Notes: generated by a model from the sequence alone, not told the origin. Shown: positions 45,222-58,308, numbered from the stretch's first letter. The stretch: 64,000 nucleotides of DNA from Siphonodentalium dalli (GCA_032622095.1 CP136066.1:228844961-228908960); one strand, 5' to 3'. Made by a program: numbers and translations.

Positions 45222-45874
45222 TACTTTTGTCAGATCATTATGGAATTTGTAATTAATGTTGACATTGACATGTAGATGGGAATGAGTCATTTTGGGGTCA
45301 TTCGGCCAAAAAACATGGCCGCCAGCAGCCATCTTGGGTTTTACTCTTTGCATGACTAAATCCTTTGGCACGGGCTACATGTCGTACCTTTGGTATGATC
45401 TTCATGAAATTTGTCATGGATGTTAACAATGACATGTACCGGTAGTTGGGAACAAGTTCTTTTGGAATAAACGGCCAAAAAACATGGCCGCTGGTGGCCA
45501 TCTTGGATTTCAAAATTAAATCCATTGGTGCGGTCTACAGGTTGTACTGTTCGTCTGATCATCATGAAATTTGTCATAGATGTTAATATTGACATGTAGA
45601 TGGGAACGAGTTATTTGGGTTTGTTAGGCCAAAAAACATGGCCACCAGTAGCCATCTTGGATTTTACTCTTTGCATGACTAAATACTTTGGCGCGGGCTA
45701 CAGGTCGTAGCTTTGGTCGGATCTTCATGAAATTTGTCATAGATTTTAACAATGACATGTAGATGGGAACGAGTCCTTTTGGGGTCATTCGGCCAAAAAA
45801 CATGGCCGCCAGCAGCCATCTTGGATTTTACTCTTTGCATGACTAAATCCTTTGGCACAGGCTACAGGTCCTTA

Positions 45875-46262
45875 CCTCGCTGGACAAAACAAGTGTCCAT
45901 TGGCACCGCGGTGTATTTGCCGTTCGGCTGCGGTGTCACAGTTTGTAACTGCAGTTGAGCACTGCGGCCGAACAGCAAGTACACTGCGGCCGAACGGCAA
46001 GTTCACTGCGTCCGAACGGCAACTACATGTACCCTCGCGGCCGAATGACATGTACATTTTTGGTTTGTATTTTCTTTTTTCAGTTTAATGAAAGTACATG
46101 TACACCGCGGCAACTACACCATGCCAAATAGCAAGTAAACCGCAGCCCAACTGTAGTTAGCCGGTGGAGCCGCGGTGTACCGGTACATGTAGTTGCATTT
46201 CGGCCGCGGTGGCAACGCTAACCGCATCGCAGTTAAGTTGACACTTGTTTTGTCCAGCAGGG
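45875..46262. mobile_element. TA-target MITE, copy 4 (duplicate of copy 3)
   Basis: Same target and almost the same sequence as copy 3 at a 1047-bp offset, so it arose by duplication, not by a separate insertion. It lacks a few bases of TACATG repeat present in copy 3. Confidence 0.85.
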
Positions 46263-48310
46263 TACTTTTGTCAGATCATTATGGAATTTGTCATTAATGT
46301 TGACATTGACATGTAGATGGGAATGAGTCATCTTGGGGTCATTTGGCCAAAACACATGGCCGCTGGCAGCCATCTTTGATTTCAAAATTTAAATCAATTG
46401 GCGCGGTCTACAGGTCGTACTGTTTGTCTGATTATCATGAAATTTGTCATGGATGTTAATAATGAAAGGCTGATGGGAATGAGTCATTTTGGGTAGTTCG
46501 GCCAAAAAATCATGGCCATCATGAGCATCTTGGATTTTACTCTTTGCATGACTAAATCCTTTGGCACAGGCTACAGGTCGTAGGTCTGATCTTTATTAAA
46601 TTTGTCATGAATGTTGATATTGACATGTAGATGGGAACGAGTCATTTTGGGGTCATCTGGCCAAAAAACATGGCTGCTGGCGGCTATCTTGGATTTCAAA
46701 ATTCAATCCAATGGCGCGGGCTACAGGTCGTACTGTTCGTCTGATAATCATGAAATTTGTCATGGATGTTAATATTGACATGTACAAATGTAGATGGGAA
46801 CGAGTGATTTTGGGGTCGTTCAGCCAAAACACATGGCCGCCAGCAGCCATCTTGGATTTTACTCTTTGCATGACTAAATTCTTTGGCGCGGGCTACAGGT
46901 TGTGGCTTTGGTCAGAACTTCATGAAATTTGTCATGGATGTTAACAATGACATGTAGATGGGAACGAGTGATTTTGGGGTCGTTCGGTCAAAAAACATGG
47001 CCGCCAGCAGCCATCTTGGATTTTACTCTTTGCATGACTAAATCCTTTGGCGCGGGCTACAGGTCGTACCTTTTGTCTGATCTTTATGAAATTTGTTATG
47101 AATGTTGATATTGACATGTAGATGGGAATGAGTCATTTTGGGGTCATACGACCAAAAAACACGGCCACTGGCGGCCATCTTGGATTTCAAAATTCAATCC
47201 ATTGGCACGGGCTACAGGTCGTACTGTTCGTCTGATCATCATGATATTTATCATGGATGTTAATATTAACATGTAGATGGGAACGAGTGTTTTTGGGGTC
47301 ATTTGTCTAAAAAACATGTCCGCCAGCAGCCATATTGGATTTTACTCTTTGCATGACTAAATCCTTTGGTGCGGGCTACAGGTCGTAGCTTTGGTCGGAA
47401 CTTCATGAAATTTGTCATGGATGTTAACAATGACATGTAGATGGGAAACGAGTTATTTTGGGGTCGTTCAGCCGAAAAACATGGCCGCCAGCAGCCATCT
47501 TGGATTTTACTCTTTGCATGACTAAATCCATTGGCACAGGCTACAGGTCGTACCTTTGATCAGATCATTATGAGATTTGTAAAGGCTGTAGATGGGAACA
47601 GTTCATTTTGGGGTAGTTCGGAAAAAAACATGGCTGCCATTGGCCATTTTAGAATTTACTCTTTGCATCAATAAATCCTCTGGCACACCATAATCACCAC
47701 ATCCCTGATCCGATCATTATGAAACCTGTCATGAATGTTGATATTGACATGTACATCTAGTCTTACTTAGACATTTCAATTAGCACCTTTCCTATTACTC
47801 CATTTACTGTCAACCATTAAATCATTCCCCTACTAAGTTGAGCTACAGTGTCATTGACACTTTCATTACATTTGTCATGGATGTTAAAATTGACATGTAG
47901 ATGGGAAACGAGTAATTTTGGGGTTCTTCGGCCAAAAACATGGCCACCAGCAGCCATCTTGGATTATACTCTTTGCATGACTAAATTCTTTGTCAAGGGC
48001 TACAAGTCGAATCTTTGGTCCAATCATCATGAGATTTGTCATGGATGTTAACAATTACATGTAGATGGGAAAAGATTCATTTTAAATTCAACCAAAAAAC
48101 CAGCCATTTTGTATTTTACTCTTTACACAACTAAATCCTTTGACACGGGCTACATGTCGTATCTTTTGTCGGATCATCATGAAATTTGTGAGGGATGTTA
48201 ACAATGACATGTAAATAGGAAGGAATCTTTTTTGGGTCATTTGCCAAAAAACATGGTTGTCGTGGCCATCTTTGATTTTAATCTTTGCATAACTAGGCCT
48301 TTCAACTTTC

Positions 48311-48489
48311 CACATTCCTAATCGCTCCATTAACTGTAACACATGAAATTATTCCCTGTCCACGTTAGCTACAGTGCCATTGACACTTTGATAATTACAT
48401 TTCAGTCAATTCACATTTTCAGCTGCATATACATGTATATGTAAACCAATTTCATCATTAAAGAAATTGCAAATTCATCGTTGATTCCA
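48311..48489. other. Short transition sequence
   Basis: AT-rich sequence after the last recognisable 160-bp unit. No feature was recognised. Confidence 0.35.
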
Positions 48490-48910
48490 TCATCTCAATA
48501 TTTCATTAAAGTGAGACTTTATGTTCACACATTGATTCATTCAGGCAACATTTTCTCCATTTCTACACTGTTCATTGCATTGATCGTCTTCAATGGGGAT
48601 AATCTATAATTCTATATGTATATCATCGTTAACTATTAAAGTGACATTTCTCTTCCACCCAATCGATATTGCATTAAAATGACGCTTCATATTCATTACA
48701 CTTCATTCAATAATTTCTGTTTCTACATCACTTATTGCATTGATTGCCTTCAGGTAAGGTAAGCTATGTCCGACTCAAATATTAAAGTGACGCATCATAT
48801 TCACTACACTTCATTCAATAATTTCTTTTTCTACATAGTTTACATGTATTGCATTGATTGCCTGCAGCTAAGGTAATCTATGTCCGACTCAAATAATACA
48901 AATATTAAAG
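48490..48910. repeat. Degenerate ~115-125 bp tandem repeat
   Basis: About three to four units contain ATTAAAGTGACRCWTCATATT, ACTTCATTCAATAATTTC and GCATTGATTGCC. The last two units are well conserved, including GGTAANCTATGTCCGACTCA; the earlier ones are eroded. Confidence 0.75.
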
Positions 48911-48975
48911 GCATTCCATTTCCATCCATTAATTCTAAGGAAACTTCTGCTGTGATATATATATGTATATATGCA

Positions 48976-49483
48976 TACAGGGTACTACATGTGCTACACC
49001 ACTCGGATAAATGTCTGACATCACACTAAAATACCATGTTATAACTTGAATTTATATATTCGTAATCGTATATAGTCACCAATAGCTGGGTTACTACCGT
49101 AGTACCTGACATTGCCCATCTAGCGAACTATTCAAACCCAACAGGCCTGGTTGATTTCGCTGTGGGATGATGGTTCACTTCCATCCTCAAGCTAATTATG
49201 CCATTTCATGGCATAATTTTGTTCTGACGTGCAGGGGTAGATATGCTTGAGGCCCCACCACAGTTCAATTCACACCAGGTTCTCAGCTATTATTATCTTA
49301 TGTTCGAACATTAATGCTGGGTTTGAATAGTTCACTATATGGGCAATGTCCGTTACTACGGTGGTAATCCGGCTATTGGTGACTATATACGATTACGAAT
49401 ATATCAATCCAAGTTCTAGCATGGTATTTGTGTGACGACACAGACATTTCTCCGAGTGGTGTAGCACATGAAGTACCCTGTAC
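48976..49483. mobile_element. Foldback element with ~170-bp inverted ends
   Basis: The left arm (about 48976-49148) and right arm (about 49312-49483) are inverted copies, beginning ACAGGGTACTACATGTGCTA on the left and mirrored by AGCACATGAAGTACCCTGT on the right. Shared inner motifs include ATTCGTAATCGTATATAGTC and GACATTGCCCAT. The central 160 bp includes CCATTTCATGG. No coding is seen. Confidence 0.85.
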
Positions 49484-49554
49484 GGAACATCCTATAATTA
49501 TTGTAACATTGAACTTAATGATCAACTTGGTGGTTGCTCCATTACGTGTCACGT

Positions 49555-51890
49555 ACGATCATATTATATTTGGTATCAACGGATTGGTAAAAGATTTATC
49601 TTGCAACAGACAAAACGTTGCTGTTCAAAATATTTATAGAAATTCGACGACAGGCATTCAAACACAGCCAAACTTTCGACCAATACATTTCTTGTTTGGG
49701 TTTCTATGGATTAATATGACAAGTTCCAGAACGGATGTCCGATCGTAATAAATTTCATACCCATCAATCGGCCAGAGACAGAACTTGCCATAACCAAAAC
49801 GTTGCCATTTAAATTATTTATAGAGAACCCACAAATGTCACCTAAACACAGCCCGTATTGTGTAGTGCGCAATGATACACTCCCGTAATAAACTGTCAAA
49901 TTCGACAACAGGCATTCACAGCCAAACTTTCGACCAATACATTTCTAGTTTGGGTTTGTATCGATTAATATGACAACTTCCCGATGTCCGATCATCATAT
50001 ATGTCATACCCATGAATCAGACAGAGACTGAACATGCAGCATGCAAAATTTGCAAATAAAAATGTTTATAGAAAAGCCAAAAAAGTCGCCGAAACACAGC
50101 CCGTATTGTAGTGCGCAATGATAAACTCCCGTGATAAACTGTCTTCCGAAATATATCTAGTGGGGTTATTTGGGGTTTATACCACTCGAGATTATTTCAA
50201 TTAGTACGTCATGTTCCCTGTCCAATCGTAAAATTTGGTATCTACGGATTGGTAAAAGATTTATCTTGCAAAATGCAAATGGATGCCTTTAAAAATATTT
50301 ACAGAAATCCGACGACAGGCATTCAAACACAGCCAAACTTTCGACTGTATTGTTAAGCGCAATGATAAACTGTCTTCCGAAATATATCTAGTGGGGTTAT
50401 TTGGGGCTTATACCCCTCGAGATTATTTCAATTAGCACGTCATGTTCCCGACGTCCAATCGTAATATATTTGGTATTCGCGGATTGGTAAAATATTTATC
50501 TTGCAAAAAGCAAAACGTTGTCGTTCCAAATATTTATAGAAATCCGACGACAGGCATTCAAACACAGCCAAACTTTCGACCAATACATTTATTGTTTGGG
50601 TTTCTATCAGTTAATATGAGAAGTTCCCGATGTACGATCGTAATAAATTTCATACCCATGAATCGGTCAGAGACTGAACTTGTCAAATCCAAAAATTTGC
50701 CATTAAAATGATTTATAGAGAACCCACAAAAGTCACCTAAACACAACCCGTATTTTAGTGCGCAATGATAAACTCCCGTAATAAACTGTCTTCCGAAATA
50801 TATCTAGTGGGTTTATTTGGGGTTTATACCCCTCGAGATTATTTCAATTAGTACGTCATGTTCCCGGTCCAATCGTAATAAATTTGGTATCCACGGATTG
50901 GTAAAAGATTTATCTTTCAAAATACAAAAGGTTTCCGTTAAAAATATTTACAGAAATCCGAAGACAGGTATGCAAGCACAGCCAAACTTTCGACCAATAT
51001 ATTTCTTGTTTGGGATTGTATCGATTAATATGACAAGTTCCTGATGTCCGATCGTAATAAATTTCATACCCATGAATCAGCCAGAGACTGAATTTGCCAC
51101 ATGCAAAAATTTGCCGCTAAAAATGTATATAGAAAACCCACAAAAGTCATCTAAACACAGCCCGTATTGTAATGCGCAATGATAAACTCCCGTAATAAAC
51201 TGTCTTCCGAAATATATCTAGTGGGTTTGTTCGGGGTTTATACCCCTCGAGATTATTTCAATTAGTACGTCATGTTTCCGACGTCCAATCGTAGTACATC
51301 TGGTACACACTGTTTGGTAAACGATTTATCTTACAATATTCTAAATGATGCCGCTAAAAATATTTATAGAAATCCGACGACAGGCATTCAAACACAGCCA
51401 GACTTTTGACCAAAACATTTGTAGTTTGGATTCGTATCGATTAATATGACAAGTTCCTGATGTCCAATCGTAATAAATTTCATTCTCATGAATCGGCCAG
51501 AGACTGAACTTGCAAAATTCACAAATTTGCCGCTAAAAATGTTTATAGAAAACCCACAACAGTCACCTAAACACAGCCCGTTTTGTAGTGCGCAATGATA
51601 AACATAAACTCCCGTAATAAACTGTCTTCCTAAATCTATCTTGTGGGGTTATTTGGGGTTTATACCCCTCGAGATTATTTCAATTTGTAAGTCATGTTCC
51701 CGACGTCCAATCGTAATAAATTTGGTATCCACGGATTGGTAAAAGATTTATCTTGTAACATGCAAAAGGTTGCTGCCAAAAATATTTATAGAAATCCGAC
51801 GACAGGCAACCAAACAGCCGAAATTTCTACCAATACATTTCTAGTTTGGGTTTGTATCGATTAATATGACAAGTTCCCGATGTCCGATCG
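49555..51890 (+). repeat. Dimeric ~415-bp satellite, second block
   Basis: About five to six units in long and short forms. The block starts within half-monomer 1 and ends abruptly inside half-monomer 2 at GATGTCCGATCG, where composite B begins. Frames such as 49428-49748 run through satellite and are not genes. Confidence 0.93.
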
Positions 51891-51944
51891 ATGGATATAT
51901 ACTACAGTGATCATATATAGCATGCATATGACCGGAGTGAAAAT

Positions 51945-52060
51945 CCGACTCGTGTGCGCTGACCTCCCGATTATATGGGGCCCGATTTGTCCGGCAGCCG
52001 GATTTAGCCGGGCACAATCGGGATCGTGTGCGCCGACACTAACATTATGGAAAAGAGTTA
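51945..52060. other. GC-rich conserved block with inverted motifs (also in C and D)
   Basis: CCCGATT...GCCCGG...CCGGGC...AATCGGG form nested inverted pairs in otherwise AT-rich DNA. The same block lies at about 57110-57220 and 62335-62445. Both strands stay open for 60-90 codons in each copy, but the frames show no known domain and there are in-frame length changes only outside the block. Confidence 0.5.
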
Positions 52061-53562
52061 AACACGGTGACATGGTTACAGAACACGTAGTATCTCGCGT
52101 ATATGTGGTCTTGATTATTACAGCCAAATATAATGTCCAGGTATAATGTCACTGCAACAAAGTATGCTGGCAATTTTCATCAAATTGAGAATTTATTGAA
52201 GATAGTCTAAGGTATTCCTTCGTGTTTTGATACATTGCGTTTATAGTATACCACCATGCATTTTTGTCGAAATATTCGTGTTTCATCACTAGACCAGAGG
52301 AAAGACTACTTTTTGAGACACTGACAATAGGATCTAGACATTTTACCCAGTAATATATGAAAATCTCTCATACTGTTCTATAGCAGTAAATTTTGAAAGA
52401 TACTGCTAGTCTGGGTGTAGGTCGGTCAGATGGTGTTTTCTCTATGTATTTGGTTAAGTCACATCGATTAAAAGTCATTTTCATAACCTTTACCCGAATA
52501 ACTTCATTACAATTTAGTTAAATTGTGTAATGGAATCTGCTGAACTGCTCCATATGAAGTGCTGAATGGGAATTTTGAACTGTTCAACTGGGGTGGTTTT
52601 TTGAAAGGTATTGCTGGACTGGGGTGGAGGTAGGTCAAATGGTGTTTTCTCTATGTATTTAGTTAAGTCACATCGATTAAAAGTCATTTGCATAACCTTT
52701 ACCCGAATAACTTCATTATAATTTAGTTAATGGGAATCTGCTGAACTGCTTCATAAGAAGTGCTGAACGGGATTTTGAACTGTTGAACTGGGGTTGTTGT
52801 CAGTCAAATGGTTTTCCCTCCCTGTATATGGTTTGGCCCATGTATTACAAGTCATTTGCACAACCTAAACTCTACTAATTTCGTTATAATTGAGTTCAAC
52901 TGCGTTCGCGATAATCTGCTGAACTGCAGCTGTCGTACTGCTGAACATGGATTTTGAACTACTGAAATGGTGTCGCTGGGGTCAAAAAGGTGGCCCCTTC
53001 CTGTAGTGGATATAATAATTATAGCACGGGTCATTTACACAACTCACAACCGACTGTCATTATAATGAGTTAAACTGAAATCGGGAAATCTACTGACCAG
53101 ATGTTAACTTGCTGATCAGCAGATAATTCAGCGTTCTTGGCGCACCCTTCATATATTTCGTATTCTATCTAAATAAAATGGAGGCGAGATGAAAAAAAGA
53201 GTTATACAAGGAATGAGAAATCTCGTCGTTTGTTCAGAAAATAATACAGTTTCTGTTAATTAGGATTTAGGAATCTGAATTTGGTAATAAATCTGACCTT
53301 TTCCCACTGAAATTGAATGGACTTATTTTCGGCGTCTGTTCTTGACTAAAACAGCCACGTGGACTGTTTACTCCAACTCCATAGTAATTATTAATGTATT
53401 CAACAATATTCAAATTAAGTAAAAAGTCAAGCACGTTCGTGACTAACACAAGGGTGCCACTGAAGTGTAGTCCAAACATTGCTCTCATCATTCCCATTTT
53501 TATTCAAATTGGATTCAGACAAAAATGAAGAGGTATATAATATGTTATCATGTCCCCAACAG

Positions 53563-53643
53563 TTTAGAACACAAAACAACTAGATCATGCAGTACCAACA
53601 CCATAATTCGTCTCCGAGCTGGGCACGTCGTGGCCATATTCGA
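53563..53643 (+). other. Candidate conserved 81-nt mini-exon (copy B)
   Basis: Same acceptor-like (TCCCCAACAG) and donor-like (CGA|GTGAGT) edges and the same length as copies A and C. The shared open frame is kept here with Asn-to-Lys, Val-to-Ile and Val-to-Ala type changes. Confidence 0.35.
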
Positions 53644-53941
53644 GTGAGTATTTCCTTTTCAGTCATTTTTTTTCCAAATGTTTATTGAAGAATCAGTCAC
53701 AATTTTATGTTCTTGATGTTTATTTGATGTCACGTCCAACAAATATAATTATGGTCATTGAATGAGGTGACAAATATACGTATAAGCCATATAGAGCTAT
53801 TGCTGAAGAGCAGCAGGGGGGTCGGACCAACAGTAGACTTTTTCCCAACTCTGTGTTTCTCGACAGTGTAAGAAATCATAACATTTTTATTCCAGACTTC
53901 GTCGCGGTGGCGCTCAATTAATTATATGCGTTAATAATTGA

Positions 53942-54466
53942 CCCTGTGCCAATGCATTCTCTTATATATGCGAGTCGACTATAGGTCGCCTCGCATATAT
54001 AAGAGAATGCATTGGCCTAACAATTTTTTTTTTTTATAAATTGTTCTTATATTCTTTAACAATTTTTATGACATAAAATAAAAAAAACTAAAAGAGTGTG
54101 AATAACCATGCAGTGAGCCCCAAACATATATAGAAGTATGTGTACTGAGTGTCGTCTGCTCATGTTTGTCTGGGGCTCTGTATGGGTGAAATTATAAAAT
54201 TATAAAATTATAAATTATAAAACTTAGATTTCCGTGCAGGGAGCCCCAAACACACAGAAGCATGTGTACTGAATGTCGTCTGCTCATGTTTGTTTGGGGT
54301 GAAATTATTAAATTGTTAAAGAATATAAGAAAAAATTATTAAAATTGTAAAAAATTGTAAAATATAATAACAAATGATAAAAAATTGTTATGCCAATGCA
54401 TTCTCTTATATATGCGAGGCGACATATGGTCGACTCGCATATATTAGAGAATGCATTGGCACAGGG
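53942..54466. mobile_element. Hairpin-ended element, copy B (0.5 kb)
   Basis: Palindromic ends at 53948-54016 and 54392-54460, with CCCTGTG and CACAGGG termini. It occupies the same site in the composite as the 1.5-kb copy A but with a shorter interior that still holds two GAGCCCCAAACA small units. Confidence 0.85.
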
Positions 54467-54955
54467 TCTTTCATGTTAATGTTTAATGTCTACAATCTAA
54501 TATGATCTTCAACTCATTCAGTGCCAGGCTACCTTGGGAAACGCATAGCTATGTGCAGGTTTCCTGGGGGACAAAACATTCATTTACTCTAACTAGTTAT
54601 TTACTTTGATTATTCAATATTGGAAAGACAAAACTGAAAACAATTTGAAAATCAATAGTTTCCGTTCTATAACAATCGTACTATCGCTGTGCGGCATATA
54701 CTAGTTTCCCGTTCGTGTGGTACATGCAGCTATATGTACCACGTCACTGACACATTTTGGGCCCTCGGAGTAACCCAGTGACAATTCCATCGAATTCAGC
54801 GCGTCGAAAAACTCCTCACTACCAAATTTCAGTTCGATATCTTAAAACATGTATATAAGAGCAATCTATTGACAATGTTTTCTAAAGTAATTTATCATTG
54901 TAATTTGGCGAACCCCTTAATATACATAGCTTGATTGACTTAATGTGCACGTTGT
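54467..54955 (+). repeat. Composite repeat copy B, right part
   Basis: Matches 31079-31790 of copy A with a deletion of about 200 bp around 54630. Ends at GATTGACTTAATGTG, close to where A gives way to satellite. Confidence 0.8.
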
Positions 54956-55229
54956 CCAAATCAGCGTTTCTCGAACTTTTCATGACGCGAACATTGTGTA
55001 AAAACGCGATACCCCTCTGTATAGAGCTCGAGGGGTACCAACCCCACTCGAAGTTTCAAGCTAATTACACTAACTGCCGCGTCGATTCTGTTGTCAACGA
55101 CGGGTTTGTTCGTAAATGGTACTGACTACAACACACACCGTGTGATAATTTGCGCATGAATTATATTATTATTTTTAATGTATTTTTGCGCGATATATAT
55201 GATATTCAATGGAAATTTTTTTCCCCACA
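54956..55229. other. Possible hAT end fragment and unassigned sequence
   Basis: CAGCGTTTCTCGAACTTTT at about 54961 resembles the start of many hAT elements. The matching right end was not found. A 64-codon frame covers it but has no recognised domain. Confidence 0.3.
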
Positions 55230-57066
55230 GAATTCTCAAGTTCCTGATGTCCGGTCGTAATAAATTTCATACCCATGAATCTGACGACAGGCATTCAAAC
55301 ACAGCCAAACTTTCAACCGTATTGTAGTGCGCAATGATAAACTCCCGTAATAAACTGTCTTCCGAAATATATCTGGTGGGGTTATTTGGGGTTTATAACC
55401 CTCGAGAGTATTTCAATTAGTATGTCATGTTACCGACGTCCAATCGTAATAAATTTGGTATCCACGGATTGGTAAAAGGTATTTCTTGCAACATGCAAAA
55501 GGTTGCGGATAAAACTAGTTATATAAATCCGATGACAGGCATTCAAACACAGCCAAACTACCGACCAATGCATTTTTTGTTTTGGTTTGTATCGATTAAT
55601 ATGACAAGTTCCCGATGACCGATCGTAATAAATTTCATACCCATGAATCGGCCAGACTGAACTTGTCACATCCAAAAATTTGCCGTTAAAATTGTTTATA
55701 GAAAACCCACAAAAGTCACCTAAACACAGCCGTATTGTAGTGCGCAATGATAAACTCCCGTAATAAACTGTCTTCCGAAATATATCTTGTGGGGTTATTG
55801 GGGTTATTACCCCTCGAGATTAGAAATACGACGACAGGCATTCAAACACAGCCAAACTTTCGACTGTAGTGTAGTGCGCAATTATAAACTCTGGTGGGGT
55901 TATTTGGGGTTTATACCCCTCGAGAGTATTTCAATTAGTATGTTTCCGACATCCAATCGTAATAAATTTGGTATCCACGGATTGGTAAAAGATTTATCTT
56001 GCAAAATGGAAAAGATTGCGGCTAAATAAATTTGTTGTTTCGGTTTGTATCGATTAATATGACAAGTTCCCGATGTCCGATCGTCATAAATATCATACCC
56101 ATGAATCGTCCAGAGACTGAACTTGCCACATCCAAAATTTTGCCGCTAAAATTGTTTATAGAAAACCCACAAAAGTCACCTAAACACAGCCCGTATTGTA
56201 GTAAATAATTGCAATGATAAACTCCCGTAATAAACTGTCTTCCGGAATATAACTAGTGAGGTTATTTGGGGTTTATACCCCTCGAGATTAGAAATACGAC
56301 GACAGGCATTCAAACACAGCCAAACTTTCGACCGTATTGTTATGCGCAATGATAAACTCCTTAATAAACTGTCTTCCGAAATATATCTGGTGGGGTTATT
56401 TGGGGTTTATACCCCTCGCGAGTATTTCAATTAGTACGTCATGTTACCGACGTCCAATCGTAAAAAATTCGGTATCCACTGATTGGTATAATATAAGATT
56501 TATGTTGCAAAATGCAAAAGGTTGCGGGTAAATATATTTATAAATATCCGACGACAGGCATTCAAACACGGCCAAACTATCGACCTACACATTTCTTGTT
56601 TCGGTTTGTATCGATTAATATGACAAGTTCCCGATGTCCGATCGTAATAAATTTCATACCCATGAATCGTCCAGATAAAGAGCTTGCATGCAATGTTCAA
56701 AAATCTGCCTCTAAAATGTTTATAGAAAACCCACAAAAGTCATCTAAACACAGCCCGTATTGTAGTGCGCATTGTTAAACTCCCGTAATAAACTGTCTTC
56801 CGAAATATATCTATAATAGTGGGGTTATTTGGGGTTTATACCCCTCGAGATTATTTCAATTAGTACGTCATTTTCCGGACGTCCAATCGTAATAAATTTG
56901 GTATCCACGGATTGGTAAACGATTTATCTTGCAACATGCGACAGGTTGCTGCCAAACATATTTATAGAAATCCGACGACAGGCATTCAAACAGCCAAACT
57001 TTCTCCAATACATTTCTAGTCTGGGTTTGTATCGATTACTATGACAAGTTCCTGATGTCAGATCGA
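55230..57066 (+). repeat. Dimeric ~415-bp satellite, third block
   Basis: About four to five units in long and short forms, some with internal deletions (about 55820, 56300). It ends at TGATGTCAGATCG where composite C begins. Confidence 0.93.
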
Positions 57067-58308
57067 TGGATATATACTATAGTGATCATAGCATGCATAT
57101 TACCGGAGTGAAAATCCGACTCGTGCGGGCTGACCTCCCGATTATATGGGGCCCGATTTGCCCGGCAGCCGGATTTAACCGGGCACAATCGGGATCGTGT
57201 GCGCCGACACTAACATTATGGAATAGAGTTAAAGACGTTGACATGGTTACAGAACACGTAGTATCTCGCGAATATGTGGACGTCACTTGATTATTACAGC
57301 CAAATATAATATCCTGGTATAAAGTCACTGCCACAAAGTATGCTGGCAATTTTCATAAAATTGAGAATTTATTGAAGGTTCTCCTTCGTGTTTTGATACA
57401 TTGCGTTTATATTATACCACCATGCATGTTTGTGATAAAATCGAAATATTCGTGTTTCATTACTAGACCAAAGGAAATTATGACTACTTTTTGAGACACT
57501 GACAATAGGATCTAGACATTTTACCCAGTAATATATGAAAATCTCTCATACTGTTCTATAGCAGTAATTTTTGAAAGATACTGCTAGTCTGGGGTGTAGG
57601 TCGGTCAGATGGTGTTTTCTCTATGTATTTGGTTAAGTCACATCGATTAAAAGTCATTTGCATAACCTTTACCCGAATAACTTCATTATAATTTAGTTAA
57701 ACTACGTAATGGGAATCTGCTGAACTGCTCCATATGAAGTGCTGAACGGGATTTTGAACTGTTGAACTGGGGTAGTTTTCCCTCCCTGTATAATTATGGT
57801 TATGGCCCATCGATTACAAGTCATTTGCACAACATAAGCTCTACTAACTTCGTTATAATTGAGTTCAATTGCGTTCGCGATTATCTGCTGAACTGCAGCT
57901 GCCGTACTGCTGAACTGGATTTTGAACTACTGAACGGGCATGACGGGCGGTCAACAGGGTATCCCATACGCGTAGTGGATTAAACAACTTATAGTTATAG
58001 TACGTGTAATTAACAGAACTCACGACCGACTGTCGTTATAATTGAGTTAAACTGTAATCGGGAAATCTACTGACCAGATGTTAACTTGCTGATAAGCAGA
58101 TGATTCAGCGTTTTAGCTGCACCCTTCATATATTTCGTATTCGTATCTTGATAAAATGGAGGCCAGACGAATAAAAGAGTTATACAACGAATGGAGGCCA
58201 GACGAATAAAAGAGTTATACAACGAATGGAGGCCAGACGAATAAAAGAGTTAACAACGAATGGAAGATCATGTCGTTAGTTCAGAAAATAAAATAGCTTT
58301 TGTTAATT
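57067..58308 (+). repeat. Composite repeat copy C, left part
   Basis: Nearly identical to copy D at a 5.22-kb offset. It contains the GC-rich block, the AT-rich part, about three degenerate ~180-bp modules and a 35-bp minisatellite (58156-58262). Confidence 0.9.
58156..58262. repeat. 35-bp minisatellite, three copies
   Basis: Units begin ATGGAGGCCAGACGAATAAA. The homologous site in copy D (63372-63512) has four copies, so the repeat has changed length since the C/D duplication. Confidence 0.92.

Larger units (their letters stand above)
44250..46343 (+). repeat. 1047-bp tandem segmental duplication
   Basis: 44250-45296 and 45297-46343 are nearly identical, including the TA-target MITE at the same position in each (44828-45221 and 45875-46262) and matching short frames at a constant 1047-bp offset. 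The MITE was therefore present before the duplication. Confidence 0.9.
42289..48310 (+). repeat. ~160-bp repeat array with AAB higher-order pattern
   Basis: Units carry CATGTAGATGGGAACGAGT, GGCCAAAAAACATGGCCGCC, AGCAGCCATCTTGGATTT and TCATGAAATTTGTCATGG. Type A units continue with TTACTCTTTGCATGACTAAA; type B with TTCAAAATTAAATCCATTGG. Their order is mostly A-A-B, a period near 480 bp. A hairpin TAGCTCAACTTACAAC...GTTTGAGCTA sits at the left edge (42289-42325), and TAAGTTGAGCTA occurs at about 47835, which may mark the ends of one large element. Short frames in the array are repeat by-products. Confidence 0.85.
51891..53941 (+). repeat. Composite repeat copy B, left part
   Basis: Starts ATGGATATATACTAC directly after satellite GATCG, the same junction as in C and D. 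It includes the GC-rich block (about 51950-52055), the AT-rich part and four degenerate ~180-bp GCTGAACTGC modules, with an extra partial module at about 52600-52780. A candidate 81-nt mini-exon lies at 53563-53643. Confidence 0.85.

Noticed and set aside
53267-53497. Reverse-strand frame shared by B and C (NVLDFLLNLNIVEYINNYY-like)
   Set aside because: Conserved only because the copies are recent duplicates. It contains indels between copies and no recognisable family.
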